DNA of 64,000 nt from an uncultured Halieaceae bacterium. Its GTDB lineage: Bacteria > Pseudomonadota > Gammaproteobacteria > Pseudomonadales > Halieaceae. The notes under the pieces were generated by a model. It ran no database searches and was not told where the DNA came from. It saw nothing but the letters and a program-made list of their open reading frames with translations. The stretch lies in contig CALJGI010000004.1 of assembly GCA_938074045.1 (NCBI GenBank), positions 434,001 through 498,000 on the forward strand. Reading direction: 5' to 3'. How positions within the stretch are numbered: the stretch's first letter is position 1; each line of letters starts with the position of its first letter. Position numbers and translations under genes: made by a program. This document shows positions 52,006 to 60,353 of this stretch, piece after piece.

Positions 52006-53943
52006 CTACTCCTCCTGCGGCACTAATTCGAAAGTAACGTCCCGGGTATCCACGTCCACTTTGTCCACGCGAATCGTCACTTCCTGTTCCAGCTGAAATT
52101 GTTGATTCATTGATTTGAGCGTGGCTGTCAGCGCATCAAAACTGAATTTGTCCGGGTGCTTTCGCAGATCCAGGGTCCCTTCAATACTATTGTCTATTAT
52201 CCGCGCCGTAAATCCACTGCTGTTGATGTGGCAGATCCGCGCTGTAAATTCCTGCCCCACCAGGCCCTGGGCGAAATAACATTTCAGCCAGGTGTCCACC
52301 TCCTTGTTTGCCTCGCGACTGGCCCCAATTCGCTCCATCAGTCGTCCGGCAGCGCCGGGTTGATCTTCGCTTGCCGATTCTTTGCGCAGTACCGCCTTGA
52401 TTCGCCTGTGTACCAGAAAATCTGTGTATTTACGGAGTGGCGAAGTGGCATTGGTATAGGCCGGCAGAGACATGCCCATGTGCGGTCGGGCTTGCTCGCT
52501 GATCTCGGCGCGGGCCAGCAGCCGATTGATGATACTGCGGAATGGCATGGCCAGTTCAGGTCTCTGTAAGTGTTTGAGCAGGTCGCGGTAGCCCTCGAGT
52601 GTGTCAATACTCAGTTCAGCACAGTCCGGAAGGTGCTCACTGAGCAACTTACGCGCTTGCTTGAGACGATCTTCCCGGAATCCCCGGTGAGCCACAAAGG
52701 GCCCGGGACATTTGTTAGCGGCGAGAAAATCAGCGGCGCAGCGATTGGCTGCAATCATACATTCCTCAACCAGTCGCTGGGACTGCAGTTTTTCCTGGGC
52801 TTCGATGCGCTCGATTTTGCGGTTGTCACCGAGACTGATTCGATAGTCGACGCGGTCCTCCATAACCAATTCATGCTCTTCGCGATGCGCCCGCAGTGCG
52901 CGGAATATCTGATAGAGCGCTTCCAGCGGTGAAGAGTGAGCCATCAAATCGTCATTGCTGCCCGACAGATAGCGGTCCACGGCCATGTAGTTCAGCTTGC
53001 CGCCAGATTTCACGAAGGCCTCAAAAAACTCGTAGCTCTCTATGGCGCCGTTGTCGCCCAAAGCGATGCGGCACACCAAAGCCGGTCTTGGCTCTCCTTC
53101 TGACAATGCACACACGCTGTGTGTCAGTTCAGCTGGAATCATCGGTACGACATCACCGGGCAGATACAGGGACACGGAGCGTTCCAGTAGGGCGGAGTCG
53201 AGCTCTGAGCCGGCTGGAATCAGTTCTGTGGGGTCGGCAATGGCTACATACAAATGCCAGCCGGATTCAGTGGCCTCGGCAAACAAGGCATCATCGATGT
53301 CCATGGTTCGGGTTGAATCGATGGTGATGAAGGGTAGATCGGACAGATCCCTCCGATCGCCGGACACTTCACCACCGGCGGTTGCAACGATGGCGTCCAA
53401 TTGAGACTGGGCAGCCGCATTCAGCGGTTTGTCAAAGCCGTATTTTGAGATGGCGTAATCGCATTCGACCCCCGGCTGGTCCTTGTTTCCAAAAACCTTT
53501 AATACTTTTGCCTGCGGTTTGCCGTCGCGAATGGGGTGGCGCATGATGGCTGCACGCACGTAGTCACCCTCCCGGATGCCGTTGCGTGCATGTGGGGGTA
53601 TAAACAGCCAGCGTGACAGGCGGGGCAGGTCGGGTTCCACAAAGACAGCCTTGCCTTTAGTCACACAGCGACCATTGAACTCGGTTAAGGGCGAGTTGAT
53701 AAGTTTCAGAACTTCAGCGACGGGCTTGTCGTTCCGGTCCGGCTGTATACACACCCGTATGCGGTCGTCGGCAAACACTTTTAACATCTCGTCTGGAGGC
53801 AGGAATACTTCTCTGCCATCGTCCAGTACGGCGAAACCGTAACGGGCCTGTGTACCTTTAACGCGAGCTTCTGCGAATTCCTTGGTGGCCTCGATCTGCG
53901 TCTTGAGTTCTTTTAGCTGGGATAAAGCATTCTTGTCTAGCAT
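52006..53943 (-). CDS. rnb: Exoribonuclease II (RNB family)
   Basis: 3'-to-5' exoribonuclease of 645 residues, the same size as E. coli RNase II (644). N-terminal cold-shock domains (QARYGFAVLDDGREVFLPPDEML), the RNB catalytic domain starting LPFITIDSTRTMDIDDALFA with the Asp cluster that binds Mg2+ (about residues 207-218), GPHMGMSLPAYTNATSPLRKYTDFLVHRRI near 470-500, and a C-terminal S1 domain. Degrades mRNA. ATG 53943. The gene is divergent from phoH. Confidence 0.93.
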   Translation of the reverse strand: MLDKNALSQLKELKTQIEATKEFAEARVKGTQARYGFAVLDDGREVFLPPDEMLKVFADDRIRVCIQPDRNDKPVAEVLKLINSPLTEFNGRCVTKGKAVFVEPDLPRLSRWLFIPPHARNGIREGDYVRAAIMRHPIRDGKPQAKVLKVFGNKDQPGVECDYAISKYGFDKPLNAAAQSQLDAIVATAGGEVSGDRRDLSDLPFITIDSTRTMDIDDALFAEATESGWHLYVAIADPTELIPAGSELDSALLERSVSLYLPGDVVPMIPAELTHSVCALSEGEPRPALVCRIALGDNGAIESYEFFEAFVKSGGKLNYMAVDRYLSGSNDDLMAHSSPLEALYQIFRALRAHREEHELVMEDRVDYRISLGDNRKIERIEAQEKLQSQRLVEECMIAANRCAADFLAANKCPGPFVAHRGFREDRLKQARKLLSEHLPDCAELSIDTLEGYRDLLKHLQRPELAMPFRSIINRLLARAEISEQARPHMGMSLPAYTNATSPLRKYTDFLVHRRIKAVLRKESASEDQPGAAGRLMERIGASREANKEVDTWLKCYFAQGLVGQEFTARICHINSSGFTARIIDNSIEGTLDLRKHPDKFSFDALTATLKSMNQQFQLEQEVTIRVDKVDVDTRDVTFELVPQEE

Positions 53944-54026
53944 TGATTTATGGGGAGAAAGATCAGACCAACAATGCTACTCGATTAACCGTGAGGTGTC
54001 AGCGAGTAATTCTGGCGATTTCCCAA

Positions 54027-54056
54027 TTGACAAGCACCGCTTTGGCTGACAATAAT
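54027..54056 (+). promoter_or_regulatory. Sigma-70 promoter of phoH
   Basis: TTGACA (54027-54032), an 18-bp spacer and AATAAT (54051-54056): six of six and five of six matches to consensus. Transcription would start near 54063, leaving a leader of about 230 nucleotides before the phoH start at 54293. Confidence 0.75.
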
Positions 54057-54122
54057 CAAGAGTGTTTGGCATTCAAAAGAGGGTCCGACGTATTGAGTGA
54101 CTTTAGTGCTCCGCCAGGCTGC

Positions 54123-54142
54123 AACTCCACCACTGGAGTTTT
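54123..54142 (+). terminator. Terminator-like hairpin in the phoH leader
   Basis: AACTCCA-CCAC-TGGAGTT followed by TT makes a 7-bp stem with a short T-run, about 60 nucleotides into the leader. A second GGAGT at 54158-54162 could pair with the same ACTCC, giving a rival structure. This would suit attenuation; a chance hairpin is the alternative. Confidence 0.45.
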
Positions 54143-54292
54143 GATCGCTCCCGAACAGGAGTCTTGATGACGCCTCCAGACGACGGTTTTACCAAGCTAT
54201 CCCAATCGCGCGCTTCGCGCACTTCCAGTCCCAGACAAGCATGTACGTTGTCCACAGAAAGTGACTCTAATATTGAGCGGAGCAATTCGATC

Positions 54293-55675
54293 ATGAAAAC
54301 CTACGTGCTCGATACCAATGTGTTACTGCACGATCCTATGGCGTTGACCGCATTTAATGAGCACCACGTCGTGGTACCGATGACGGTGTTGGAGGAGCTT
54401 GACGCCATCAAGGACAGGCGCGACAAGGCGGTAAGCCGGGAAGCCCGGATTGCGATTCAGGCGATTGACAGAGTCGTTGCGGACGCCAGCCCGGCGGCGT
54501 TACAAGCGGGAGTCGAAATAGAGGGCAGTGTGTTAAAGGGGGAGTGTGGCCGACTCTCAATTTATCCCGATCAGTGCCTTGAGCATAGTGGAGACGTGCC
54601 CTACCTGAACGACACCGAAGCCAAGGCTAACGACAATCGCATCATTAATGTGGCGCTGCGGCTCAAGGCGCAGTTTCCGGATCGCTTTGTCGCTCTGGTT
54701 ACCAAAGATATCAATATGCGTATCAAGGCCAAGGGTTCTGGCCTCGATCGGGTTGAGGATTATCGAAAAGACCGGGTGCTGGATGACATCGATTTGCTGG
54801 CACGCGGTCATTGTCATGTGCCGGGAGATTTTTGGGCCGGAATAAGTGGTGTGGAGACCTTGCGCGAGCATGGGCACACGCTTCACCGGGTCGAGCGCAG
54901 CGAGCTGCCAGACTGTTATCCCAATATGTATTTGCATGACGACGGCGACTTCTTTGCCCATGTGGACCGTATACACGACAGCCACGCCCTGCTGCGGTTG
55001 GTCAGCCGCGAAGCGCTTTTGAACCAGCACTATTGGGGCCTGGAGCCGCGCAATATTGAGCAGGCTATGGCGCTGGCACTGTTGGCGAACGATGAGGTAG
55101 ACATGACCGTACTCACCGGCCCCGCGGGCTCGGGGAAAACGTTGATGGCGCTTGCCTACGGTTTGCACGCTATCCTGGAGGAGAAACGCTACAGCAAACT
55201 GATTGTGGCCCGTTCGACACCGCCGATTGCGGAAGATATCGGATTTTTACCCGGTACTGAAGAAGAGAAGATGGCGCCCTGGCTGGCGGCGTTTGATGAC
55301 AATCTGGAAATTCTGCACGGCGCTGATGAATCCAGCTACGGGAGTATTGATTACGTGAAAGAGCGCGCCAATATCCAATTTAAATCCCTCAACTTTATGC
55401 GGGGGCGCTCCTTTAACAATGCCTATATCATTATCGACGAGAGTCAGGGTTTAACCCAGTTTCAGCTCAAGTCGATCATCACACGGGTGGGAGCGGACTC
55501 CAAAATTGTGGTGCTTGGAAACCTCGCGCAGATCGATAACAAATATATTAATCCCCTGACTTCAGGGCTTACCTACCTGGTAGAGAAGTGTAAGTCTTAT
55601 GCCCACGCGGGGGTTATGCATATAAACGGTATCGAGCGCAGCCGGCTGGCGGCGTTTGCGGAGGAGAATCTGTAA
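54293..55675 (+). CDS. phoH: PIN-PhoH ATPase
   Basis: Protein of 460 residues. The N-terminal PIN nuclease-like domain (YVLDTNVLLHDPMAL with Asp acids; VVPMTVLEELDAIKDRRDK, VALVTKDINMRIKA) occupies residues ~3-145. A PhoH P-loop ATPase/helicase-like domain follows: Walker A TGPAGSGKTLMALAYG (about 276-291), Walker B YIIIDESQGLTQFQ (~380-393), LGNLAQID. PIN-PhoH proteins are thought to unwind and cut RNA. ATG 54293 is chosen since the family begins MKTYVLDTNVL; the frame is open upstream to 54164. PhoH proteins are often stress- or phosphate-linked. Confidence 0.92.
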   Translation: MKTYVLDTNVLLHDPMALTAFNEHHVVVPMTVLEELDAIKDRRDKAVSREARIAIQAIDRVVADASPAALQAGVEIEGSVLKGECGRLSIYPDQCLEHSGDVPYLNDTEAKANDNRIINVALRLKAQFPDRFVALVTKDINMRIKAKGSGLDRVEDYRKDRVLDDIDLLARGHCHVPGDFWAGISGVETLREHGHTLHRVERSELPDCYPNMYLHDDGDFFAHVDRIHDSHALLRLVSREALLNQHYWGLEPRNIEQAMALALLANDEVDMTVLTGPAGSGKTLMALAYGLHAILEEKRYSKLIVARSTPPIAEDIGFLPGTEEEKMAPWLAAFDDNLEILHGADESSYGSIDYVKERANIQFKSLNFMRGRSFNNAYIIIDESQGLTQFQLKSIITRVGADSKIVVLGNLAQIDNKYINPLTSGLTYLVEKCKSYAHAGVMHINGIERSRLAAFAEENL

Positions 55676-55691
55676 CAGCTGGTTGTGAAGT

Positions 55692-56564
55692 TTAGCAGAT
55701 GGTACCCATTGCAGAGCCGACCTTCACGGCTGAGCCGGCTTCCAGTTCGGAATTGAAACTCACCGCATCTCTCGGGAATAGCAGTATGACGGTTGACCCC
55801 AGCATGAACCTGCCCAGCTCATCTCCCCGCGCAAGTTTTACCGTGTCAGGCGCGCCGCCGTAGAGGCGATTGACCGGTGTGCGTGGCGGCGGGGCAATCT
55901 GCCCGCCCCACACTGTTTCGATGCCTGCGACAATCATCGCTCCTACCATAACCAGTGCCATCGGACCTGCAGGTGTGTCAAAGTGACAGACCAGCCGTTC
56001 ATTGCGGGCGAATAATCGAGGAACCCGGGCCGCAGTCGCCGTATTGACAGAGAAGAGTTTCCCAGGGATATAAGTCGTGGCTGTCAGCTCGCCATCTATG
56101 GGCATATGAACCCGGTGATAGTCCCTTGGTGACAGGTATATCGTCGCAAAGTGTCCGTGTTCAAAAACCTGGTCTCGCCGACTGCTGCCACCGAGCAGTT
56201 CGGCGACATCAAAATGCTGTCCCTTCGCCTGAAAAACACGGCCAGAGCTGATATCTCCGATCTGGCTGACCGCGCCATCGGCGGGGTTTAGCAGTGCGCG
56301 GGAGTCCTCTGGCAGCGGTCGTGCGCCCTCTGCGAGGGCTCGTGTAAAGAAGCTGTTGAAACAGTCATAAGCCCGGGGCTCTGACTCAAGAGCCTCTGTC
56401 ATATCCACGTCAAATTGGCGGATAAACAGGCTTATCAGTCCGTTTTTCAGCCACGTAAGCTGTGATGCCGCCAACCATCCAGTCAATCTGGAGAGCGGGT
56501 GTTGTGGCAGCAAGTACTGACTGAGAACAAACAGCCGGGAGGTGATTTCCTGGAGATCAGGCAT
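55692..56564 (-). CDS. psd: Phosphatidylserine decarboxylase
   Basis: Inner-membrane proenzyme of 290 residues that makes phosphatidylethanolamine. Maturation cuts inside LGST (in FMLGSTVILLF, about residues 254-264), turning the Ser into the pyruvoyl cofactor. NPADGAVSQIG (Asp), YHRVHMPIDG (His) and FSVNTATAARVPRLFARNER are the conserved blocks. Slightly short compared with E. coli Psd (322). Lies 38 bases downstream of the rhodanese gene on the same strand; the pair may be co-transcribed. Confidence 0.95.
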   Translation of the reverse strand: MPDLQEITSRLFVLSQYLLPQHPLSRLTGWLAASQLTWLKNGLISLFIRQFDVDMTEALESEPRAYDCFNSFFTRALAEGARPLPEDSRALLNPADGAVSQIGDISSGRVFQAKGQHFDVAELLGGSSRRDQVFEHGHFATIYLSPRDYHRVHMPIDGELTATTYIPGKLFSVNTATAARVPRLFARNERLVCHFDTPAGPMALVMVGAMIVAGIETVWGGQIAPPPRTPVNRLYGGAPDTVKLARGDELGRFMLGSTVILLFPRDAVSFNSELEAGSAVKVGSAMGTIC

Positions 56565-56602
56565 GACAATACTGGTCCGGTATCTTTTGCTGGGCGCGCT
56601 CG

Positions 56603-57436
56603 TTATGGTTTGGCAACAGGTGTGTCCTCTCGGTTACCCCATTCTGCCCATGAGCCATCATAGCCCTTTATAGTGGGATAGCCGAGGAGTTTCATCACCA
56701 GGTAGGCAAGGCTCGAACGATGATGTGTATGGCAGTGTGTGATAATTTCCTTGTCTGGGGTCAGGCCCAGCGCCTTCAGTTTTTCCCGCAGGACTTCCAG
56801 GTCTACCAGGCGAGAGTCACGATCACGATCTATCAGTTCAAGCCAGTCTAGGTTTACTGCTCCGGGTATGTGACCGGATCGCTGAGCAATCATTTTTTCT
56901 CCGCGGTATTCTTCCGCTGATCTGGCATCCCAGATGGCGAGGTCTGGTTCCCCAAGCTTAGCCATCAGGTCAGCGATTTGCATGATTGGCTGCTGCACGA
57001 TGGGTGGACAGTATTCGGTTATGGTAATTTCCGGACTGCGCTTGCTGGATACAAGGCCGGCAGCGGACCACGCCGAGTAGCCGCCGTTAAGGAAGGAATA
57101 CTGGCTGTGCCCAATGGCGTCCAGAGTCCATATCAGGCGAGCAGCCCAGCCACCGCCCTCATGATCCATGGCGATAACGTGTTGATCCGCGCTAAGACCC
57201 ACTGCCGAGAAAAGCGTGTAAAGGTGTTCTGCCTCCGGCAGTTTTCCTACAGCCGGTGCCTGACCGCCCTGCAGGCTGCTCGGCTGAATTCTGATGGCGC
57301 CGGGCACGTGCCCGTGGGCGTACTCCTCTTCACTGCAAACATCCAGTATCAGAATTCTGTTCTTTGCAGCTTGAAGCACTGCTTCCAGTTGCTCCACCTC
57401 AAGGAGTAGTGGCAGGACAGCATCGGTCATGTTCAT
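56603..57436 (-). CDS. Tandem-rhodanese sulfurtransferase
   Basis: Protein of 277 residues with two rhodanese domains. The N-terminal domain (ILDVCSEEEYAHGHVPGAIR) has AMDHEGGGWAARL where an active Cys would be, so it is inactive as usual. The C-terminal domain has IWDARSAEEYRG, HIPGAVNLDWLEL and the catalytic loop THCHTHHRSS with Cys at about 233. It transfers sulfur from thiosulfate or mercaptopyruvate to thiols. The loop HTHHRSS is richer in His than the common CRxGxR/T type. ATG 57436. Confidence 0.9.
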   Translation of the reverse strand: MNMTDAVLPLLLEVEQLEAVLQAAKNRILILDVCSEEEYAHGHVPGAIRIQPSSLQGGQAPAVGKLPEAEHLYTLFSAVGLSADQHVIAMDHEGGGWAARLIWTLDAIGHSQYSFLNGGYSAWSAAGLVSSKRSPEITITEYCPPIVQQPIMQIADLMAKLGEPDLAIWDARSAEEYRGEKMIAQRSGHIPGAVNLDWLELIDRDRDSRLVDLEVLREKLKALGLTPDKEIITHCHTHHRSSLAYLVMKLLGYPTIKGYDGSWAEWGNREDTPVAKP

Positions 57437-57492
57437 TGTCTCGCAGTACAGGGGTGGGGTGTCAAAATGGGGAGACAGTTTAGCCGATCAGT

Positions 57493-58503
57493 TCACGGAG
57501 ATGCCAATGAACTAATGATATGGCGATAGGAGTCAATTCGTTCTGGTTGAATAGCTCCTTCCTGTACAGCCTGCATCAACGCGCAGCCTGGATCCTGCTC
57601 GTGGCGACAGTCACGGAAGCGGCAGTGGCCGAGATAAGGCCTGAATTCTATAAATCCCGCCTCGACGGTTTGGCGGTCCATATGCCAGAGACCGAATTCG
57701 CGTATGCCCGGCGAGTCGATCACATCGCCACCTTCTGGCACGTGAAATAGTCTGGCGGTTGTGGTTGTGTGTACACCCTTGTCTGCGGCGGTGGAAAGTT
57801 CCCGCACTACCTGATCAACGCCGGGAAGCAAAACATTGACCAGCGAGGATTTCCCCACGCCTGATTGACCCACGAAGACACTGATGCGGTCGCGCAGTGC
57901 ACTGTACACAGCGTCCAAACCAGATTCCGATACAGTAGAAGCCTGGATCAGGGGATAACCCAGAGCGGCATATTGTTCCAGCATCTGTAACATTTCCCTA
58001 CCGTCCTCTGTCGTGAGCAGATCGGTTTTATTCAACAGGATCAGCGGTTCAATACCGGTGGCATATGCGGCTACCAAATAGCGGTCAATGAGTTGTCGGT
58101 GGGGTTCCGGGCGCGGCGCAATGACAATGATTATCTGGTCAATATTGGCGGCTACGGGTCGCAGCTCGCCGGCGCTGTTCGGCCTGTTAAGCTCGCTACT
58201 GCGCTCTACCCTCGCCTCGATGACCCCGGTGGGAGCGCCTTCACGCCAGGCCACCCGATCACCTGTCACCAGCGTGTCCAGGTTGGCCCTCAGATGGCAG
58301 CGATGGCAGTTGCCGTCAGCCCCTTCAACGTCCACTTGAACACCATAGTGAGCGATCACGAGACCTTCCTGCTCTGGTCCCAGTTCTCCGTTTTCAACGC
58401 GCTCGGCATAATCCTCGTCACGACGCTGGGCACGGTCTACGCGTTCTTGCTGAACCTTTTGTACCCGCCAGGCCTGACGGCGGGTGAGCTTTCTTTTTGC
58501 CAT
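57493..58503 (-). CDS. rsgA: Ribosome small-subunit-dependent GTPase A
   Basis: Circularly permuted GTPase of 336 residues that helps mature the 30S subunit. An OB domain (about 45-110) precedes the G domain with permuted order: LNKTD (G4, ~163), VGQSGVGKSSLVN (G1, ~218), DSPGIREFG (G3, ~267). A C-terminal zinc-binding Cys/His set (GHCRFRDCRHEQDPGC) closes. The basic start AKRKLTRRQAWRVQKVQ matches E. coli RsgA. ATG 58503 is used; the frame opens at 58563 but that start lacks support. Divergent from orn. Confidence 0.95.
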   Translation of the reverse strand: MAKRKLTRRQAWRVQKVQQERVDRAQRRDEDYAERVENGELGPEQEGLVIAHYGVQVDVEGADGNCHRCHLRANLDTLVTGDRVAWREGAPTGVIEARVERSSELNRPNSAGELRPVAANIDQIIIVIAPRPEPHRQLIDRYLVAAYATGIEPLILLNKTDLLTTEDGREMLQMLEQYAALGYPLIQASTVSESGLDAVYSALRDRISVFVGQSGVGKSSLVNVLLPGVDQVVRELSTAADKGVHTTTTARLFHVPEGGDVIDSPGIREFGLWHMDRQTVEAGFIEFRPYLGHCRFRDCRHEQDPGCALMQAVQEGAIQPERIDSYRHIISSLASP

Positions 58504-58623
58504 ACCGACACGGGTTGCTGTTCCAGCCTGCATAGTAACTGAAGAGCGCAACAAATGTTGCACGGAGACTCACCCGGAGTTTGCTACACTGGAATCATCT
58601 CGACCAAAAGCAAGGATTGTCCG

Positions 58624-59166
58624 ATGAAAAACGATACCAACCTGATATGGGTCGATCTTGAGATGACGGGGCTGGAGCCCGACAGGGACGTTGTTATCGA
58701 GATTGCCACCATTGTGACCGATAGTGAGTTAAATACCCTCGCCGAAGGTCCGGTAATTGCCATCCATCAGGAAGATGCTGTTCTCGGTGGTATGGACGAG
58801 TGGAATACCACGCATCACAACGCCTCGGGATTGGTAGATCGAGTGCGTAAGAGCACCTTCGATGAAGCCATGGCCGCACGCGTCACCATGGATTTTCTTA
58901 CCGGGTTTGTTGACCCGGGGCAATCGCCGATGTGTGGTAATAGCATCTGCCAGGACCGGCGGTTTATGGCCCGTCATCTACCCGAACTGGAGTCGTATTT
59001 CCATTATCGCAATCTGGATGTCAGTACGCTCAAGATTCTGATGCAGCGGTGGCGCCCCGACCTAAATGACGGTTTCAAAAAGAAAGCCGTACATCTGGCA
59101 CTGGACGATATTCGGGAATCCATCGATGAGTTACGTTATTACCGCCACTGCTTTTTGAATACCTGA
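58624..59166 (+). CDS. orn: Oligoribonuclease
   Basis: DEDD-family 3'-to-5' exonuclease of 180 residues that degrades dinucleotides and short RNAs, essential in many gammaproteobacteria. Motif [22 protein letters not shown] holds the first Asp and Glu; [21 protein letters not shown] is motif [17 protein letters not shown] is motif III with its His and Asp. ATG 58624 with AAGGA upstream. Divergent from rsgA; its end lies 3 bases from the convergent queG stop. Confidence 0.96.
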   Translation: MKNDTNLIWVDLEMTGLEPDRDVVIEIATIVTDSELNTLAEGPVIAIHQEDAVLGGMDEWNTTHHNASGLVDRVRKSTFDEAMAARVTMDFLTGFVDPGQSPMCGNSICQDRRFMARHLPELESYFHYRNLDVSTLKILMQRWRPDLNDGFKKKAVHLALDDIRESIDELRYYRHCFLNT

Positions 59167-59169
59167 GTG

Positions 59170-60273
59170 TTAGCCGCGTCGACCCAGTTGTTGATCAAGG
59201 GCCCACTGCACGTGCTCTGTAACCAGTTCAGCGGGGTGCTCAAGGCGCCGCTGGAGGCTGCTCACAATGTCAATGGAATAGGGGGCGTTACCCAGGGCGA
59301 TGGCTACATTGCGCAGCCAGCGTTCGTGACCTATTCGCCGTAGCGCTGAACCCTCGGTGTGCCGCAGATATTCCTCCTCGCTCCAGTTAAACAGGGTCAG
59401 CAAATCCTGTGACTCTAGATTATGCCGGGGATGAAAATCTGTTTCTGCGGTGGGTTGTGCAAATTTGTTCCAGGGACAGATCAGCTGACAGTCATCGCAG
59501 CCGAAAATCCGATTGCCCATCAAGGGGCGCAATTCAAGCGGGATGGGGGCGCGGCTCTCGATGGTCAGATAGGAAATACAGCGGCGTGCGTCCAGCTCAA
59601 ATGGCCCGGTAAAAGCATTTGTGGGGCAAATCTCGAGACAGGCGGTGCAGGATCCGCAGTGCAGATCATCCGGTACCTCGTGTATCGGCAGTGGGATATT
59701 TGTATAAATCTCGCCAAGGAAAAACCAGGAACCAGCTTTGCTGTTGATCAGCATCGTATTCTTGCCGATCCACCCTAACCCTGCCTGCTCTGCGAAGGCC
59801 CGCTCCAGGACAGGTGCACTGTCTACAAATGCACGGTACTGCCCGCCATCGGATTCCTGTTCGATTCTTGCTGCCAGCTGAGCTAGCCGCTTGCGAATCA
59901 ACTTGTGGTAGTCGCGGCCCAGGGTGTACCTGGCAATATAGGCCTTCGATGGATCTCCGAGCACAAGAATAGGGTCTGTATCCGGCGGGAGGTAATCCAT
60001 TCGGACTGATATCACACGCAGCGTTCCGGGAATCAGCTCAGCCGGTTGTGAGCGTCGTGTGCCGTGCTTTTCCATGTAGTGCATTTCGCCGTGGTTGCCA
60101 GCTGCCAGCCAGTTATTCAGGTGCTCCTCGTGTAAGCCTGGATCCACGCCGGCAATGCCGACCTCCTGAAAACCCAGCTCCGCTGCCCAGCATTCGATTT
60201 TTGTCCACAGCGCGAGCATCTGACGTTGCCGGGCATCGGTTGAGGGTATGGACTGATCGCTTTTGTCACTCAT
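59170..60273 (-). CDS. queG: Epoxyqueuosine reductase
   Basis: Cobalamin- and Fe-S-dependent enzyme of 367 residues that makes queuosine in tRNA from epoxyqueuosine. GRDYHKLIRKRLAQLA and RAFVDSAPVLERAFAEQAGLGWIGKNT bind substrate and cofactor. Two 4Fe-4S sets are visible: CGSCTACLEICP and CDDCQLICPWN. ATG 60273 chosen (MSDKSDQSI); the long open stretch before it is antisense to nnr. Divergent from nnr, which starts 81 bases on. Confidence 0.95.
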   Translation of the reverse strand: MSDKSDQSIPSTDARQRQMLALWTKIECWAAELGFQEVGIAGVDPGLHEEHLNNWLAAGNHGEMHYMEKHGTRRSQPAELIPGTLRVISVRMDYLPPDTDPILVLGDPSKAYIARYTLGRDYHKLIRKRLAQLAARIEQESDGGQYRAFVDSAPVLERAFAEQAGLGWIGKNTMLINSKAGSWFFLGEIYTNIPLPIHEVPDDLHCGSCTACLEICPTNAFTGPFELDARRCISYLTIESRAPIPLELRPLMGNRIFGCDDCQLICPWNKFAQPTAETDFHPRHNLESQDLLTLFNWSEEEYLRHTEGSALRRIGHERWLRNVAIALGNAPYSIDIVSSLQRRLEHPAELVTEHVQWALDQQLGRRG

Positions 60274-60316
60274 TGATGCATTATGCCACCGCGGGGCTTG
60301 TGATGGAGTAATCACG

Positions 60317-60322
60317 TATAAT
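60317..60322 (+). promoter_or_regulatory. -10 box of the nnr promoter
   Basis: A perfect TATAAT, 31 bases before the nnr start at 60354, in the divergent queG-nnr gap. The -35 region (GGGCTT at 17 bp spacing) is poor, so activity may need help or be low. Confidence 0.5.
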
Positions 60323-60353
60323 CGGCGTTTCAAGTCGCTCCGCGGGAGGCGGG

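Larger units (their letters stand above)
53944..54292 (+). other. Non-coding leader region upstream of phoH
   Basis: A 349-base gap between divergent rnb and phoH. It holds a sigma-70 promoter (54027-54056), a terminator-like hairpin (54123-54142), a second GGAG copy that could pair with the same ACTCC (54058 to 54062 region is not involved; see 54158-54162), and GCGCG-CTT-CGCGC (54208-54220). No convincing small gene is seen, although the phoH frame is open from 54164. Confidence 0.55.
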
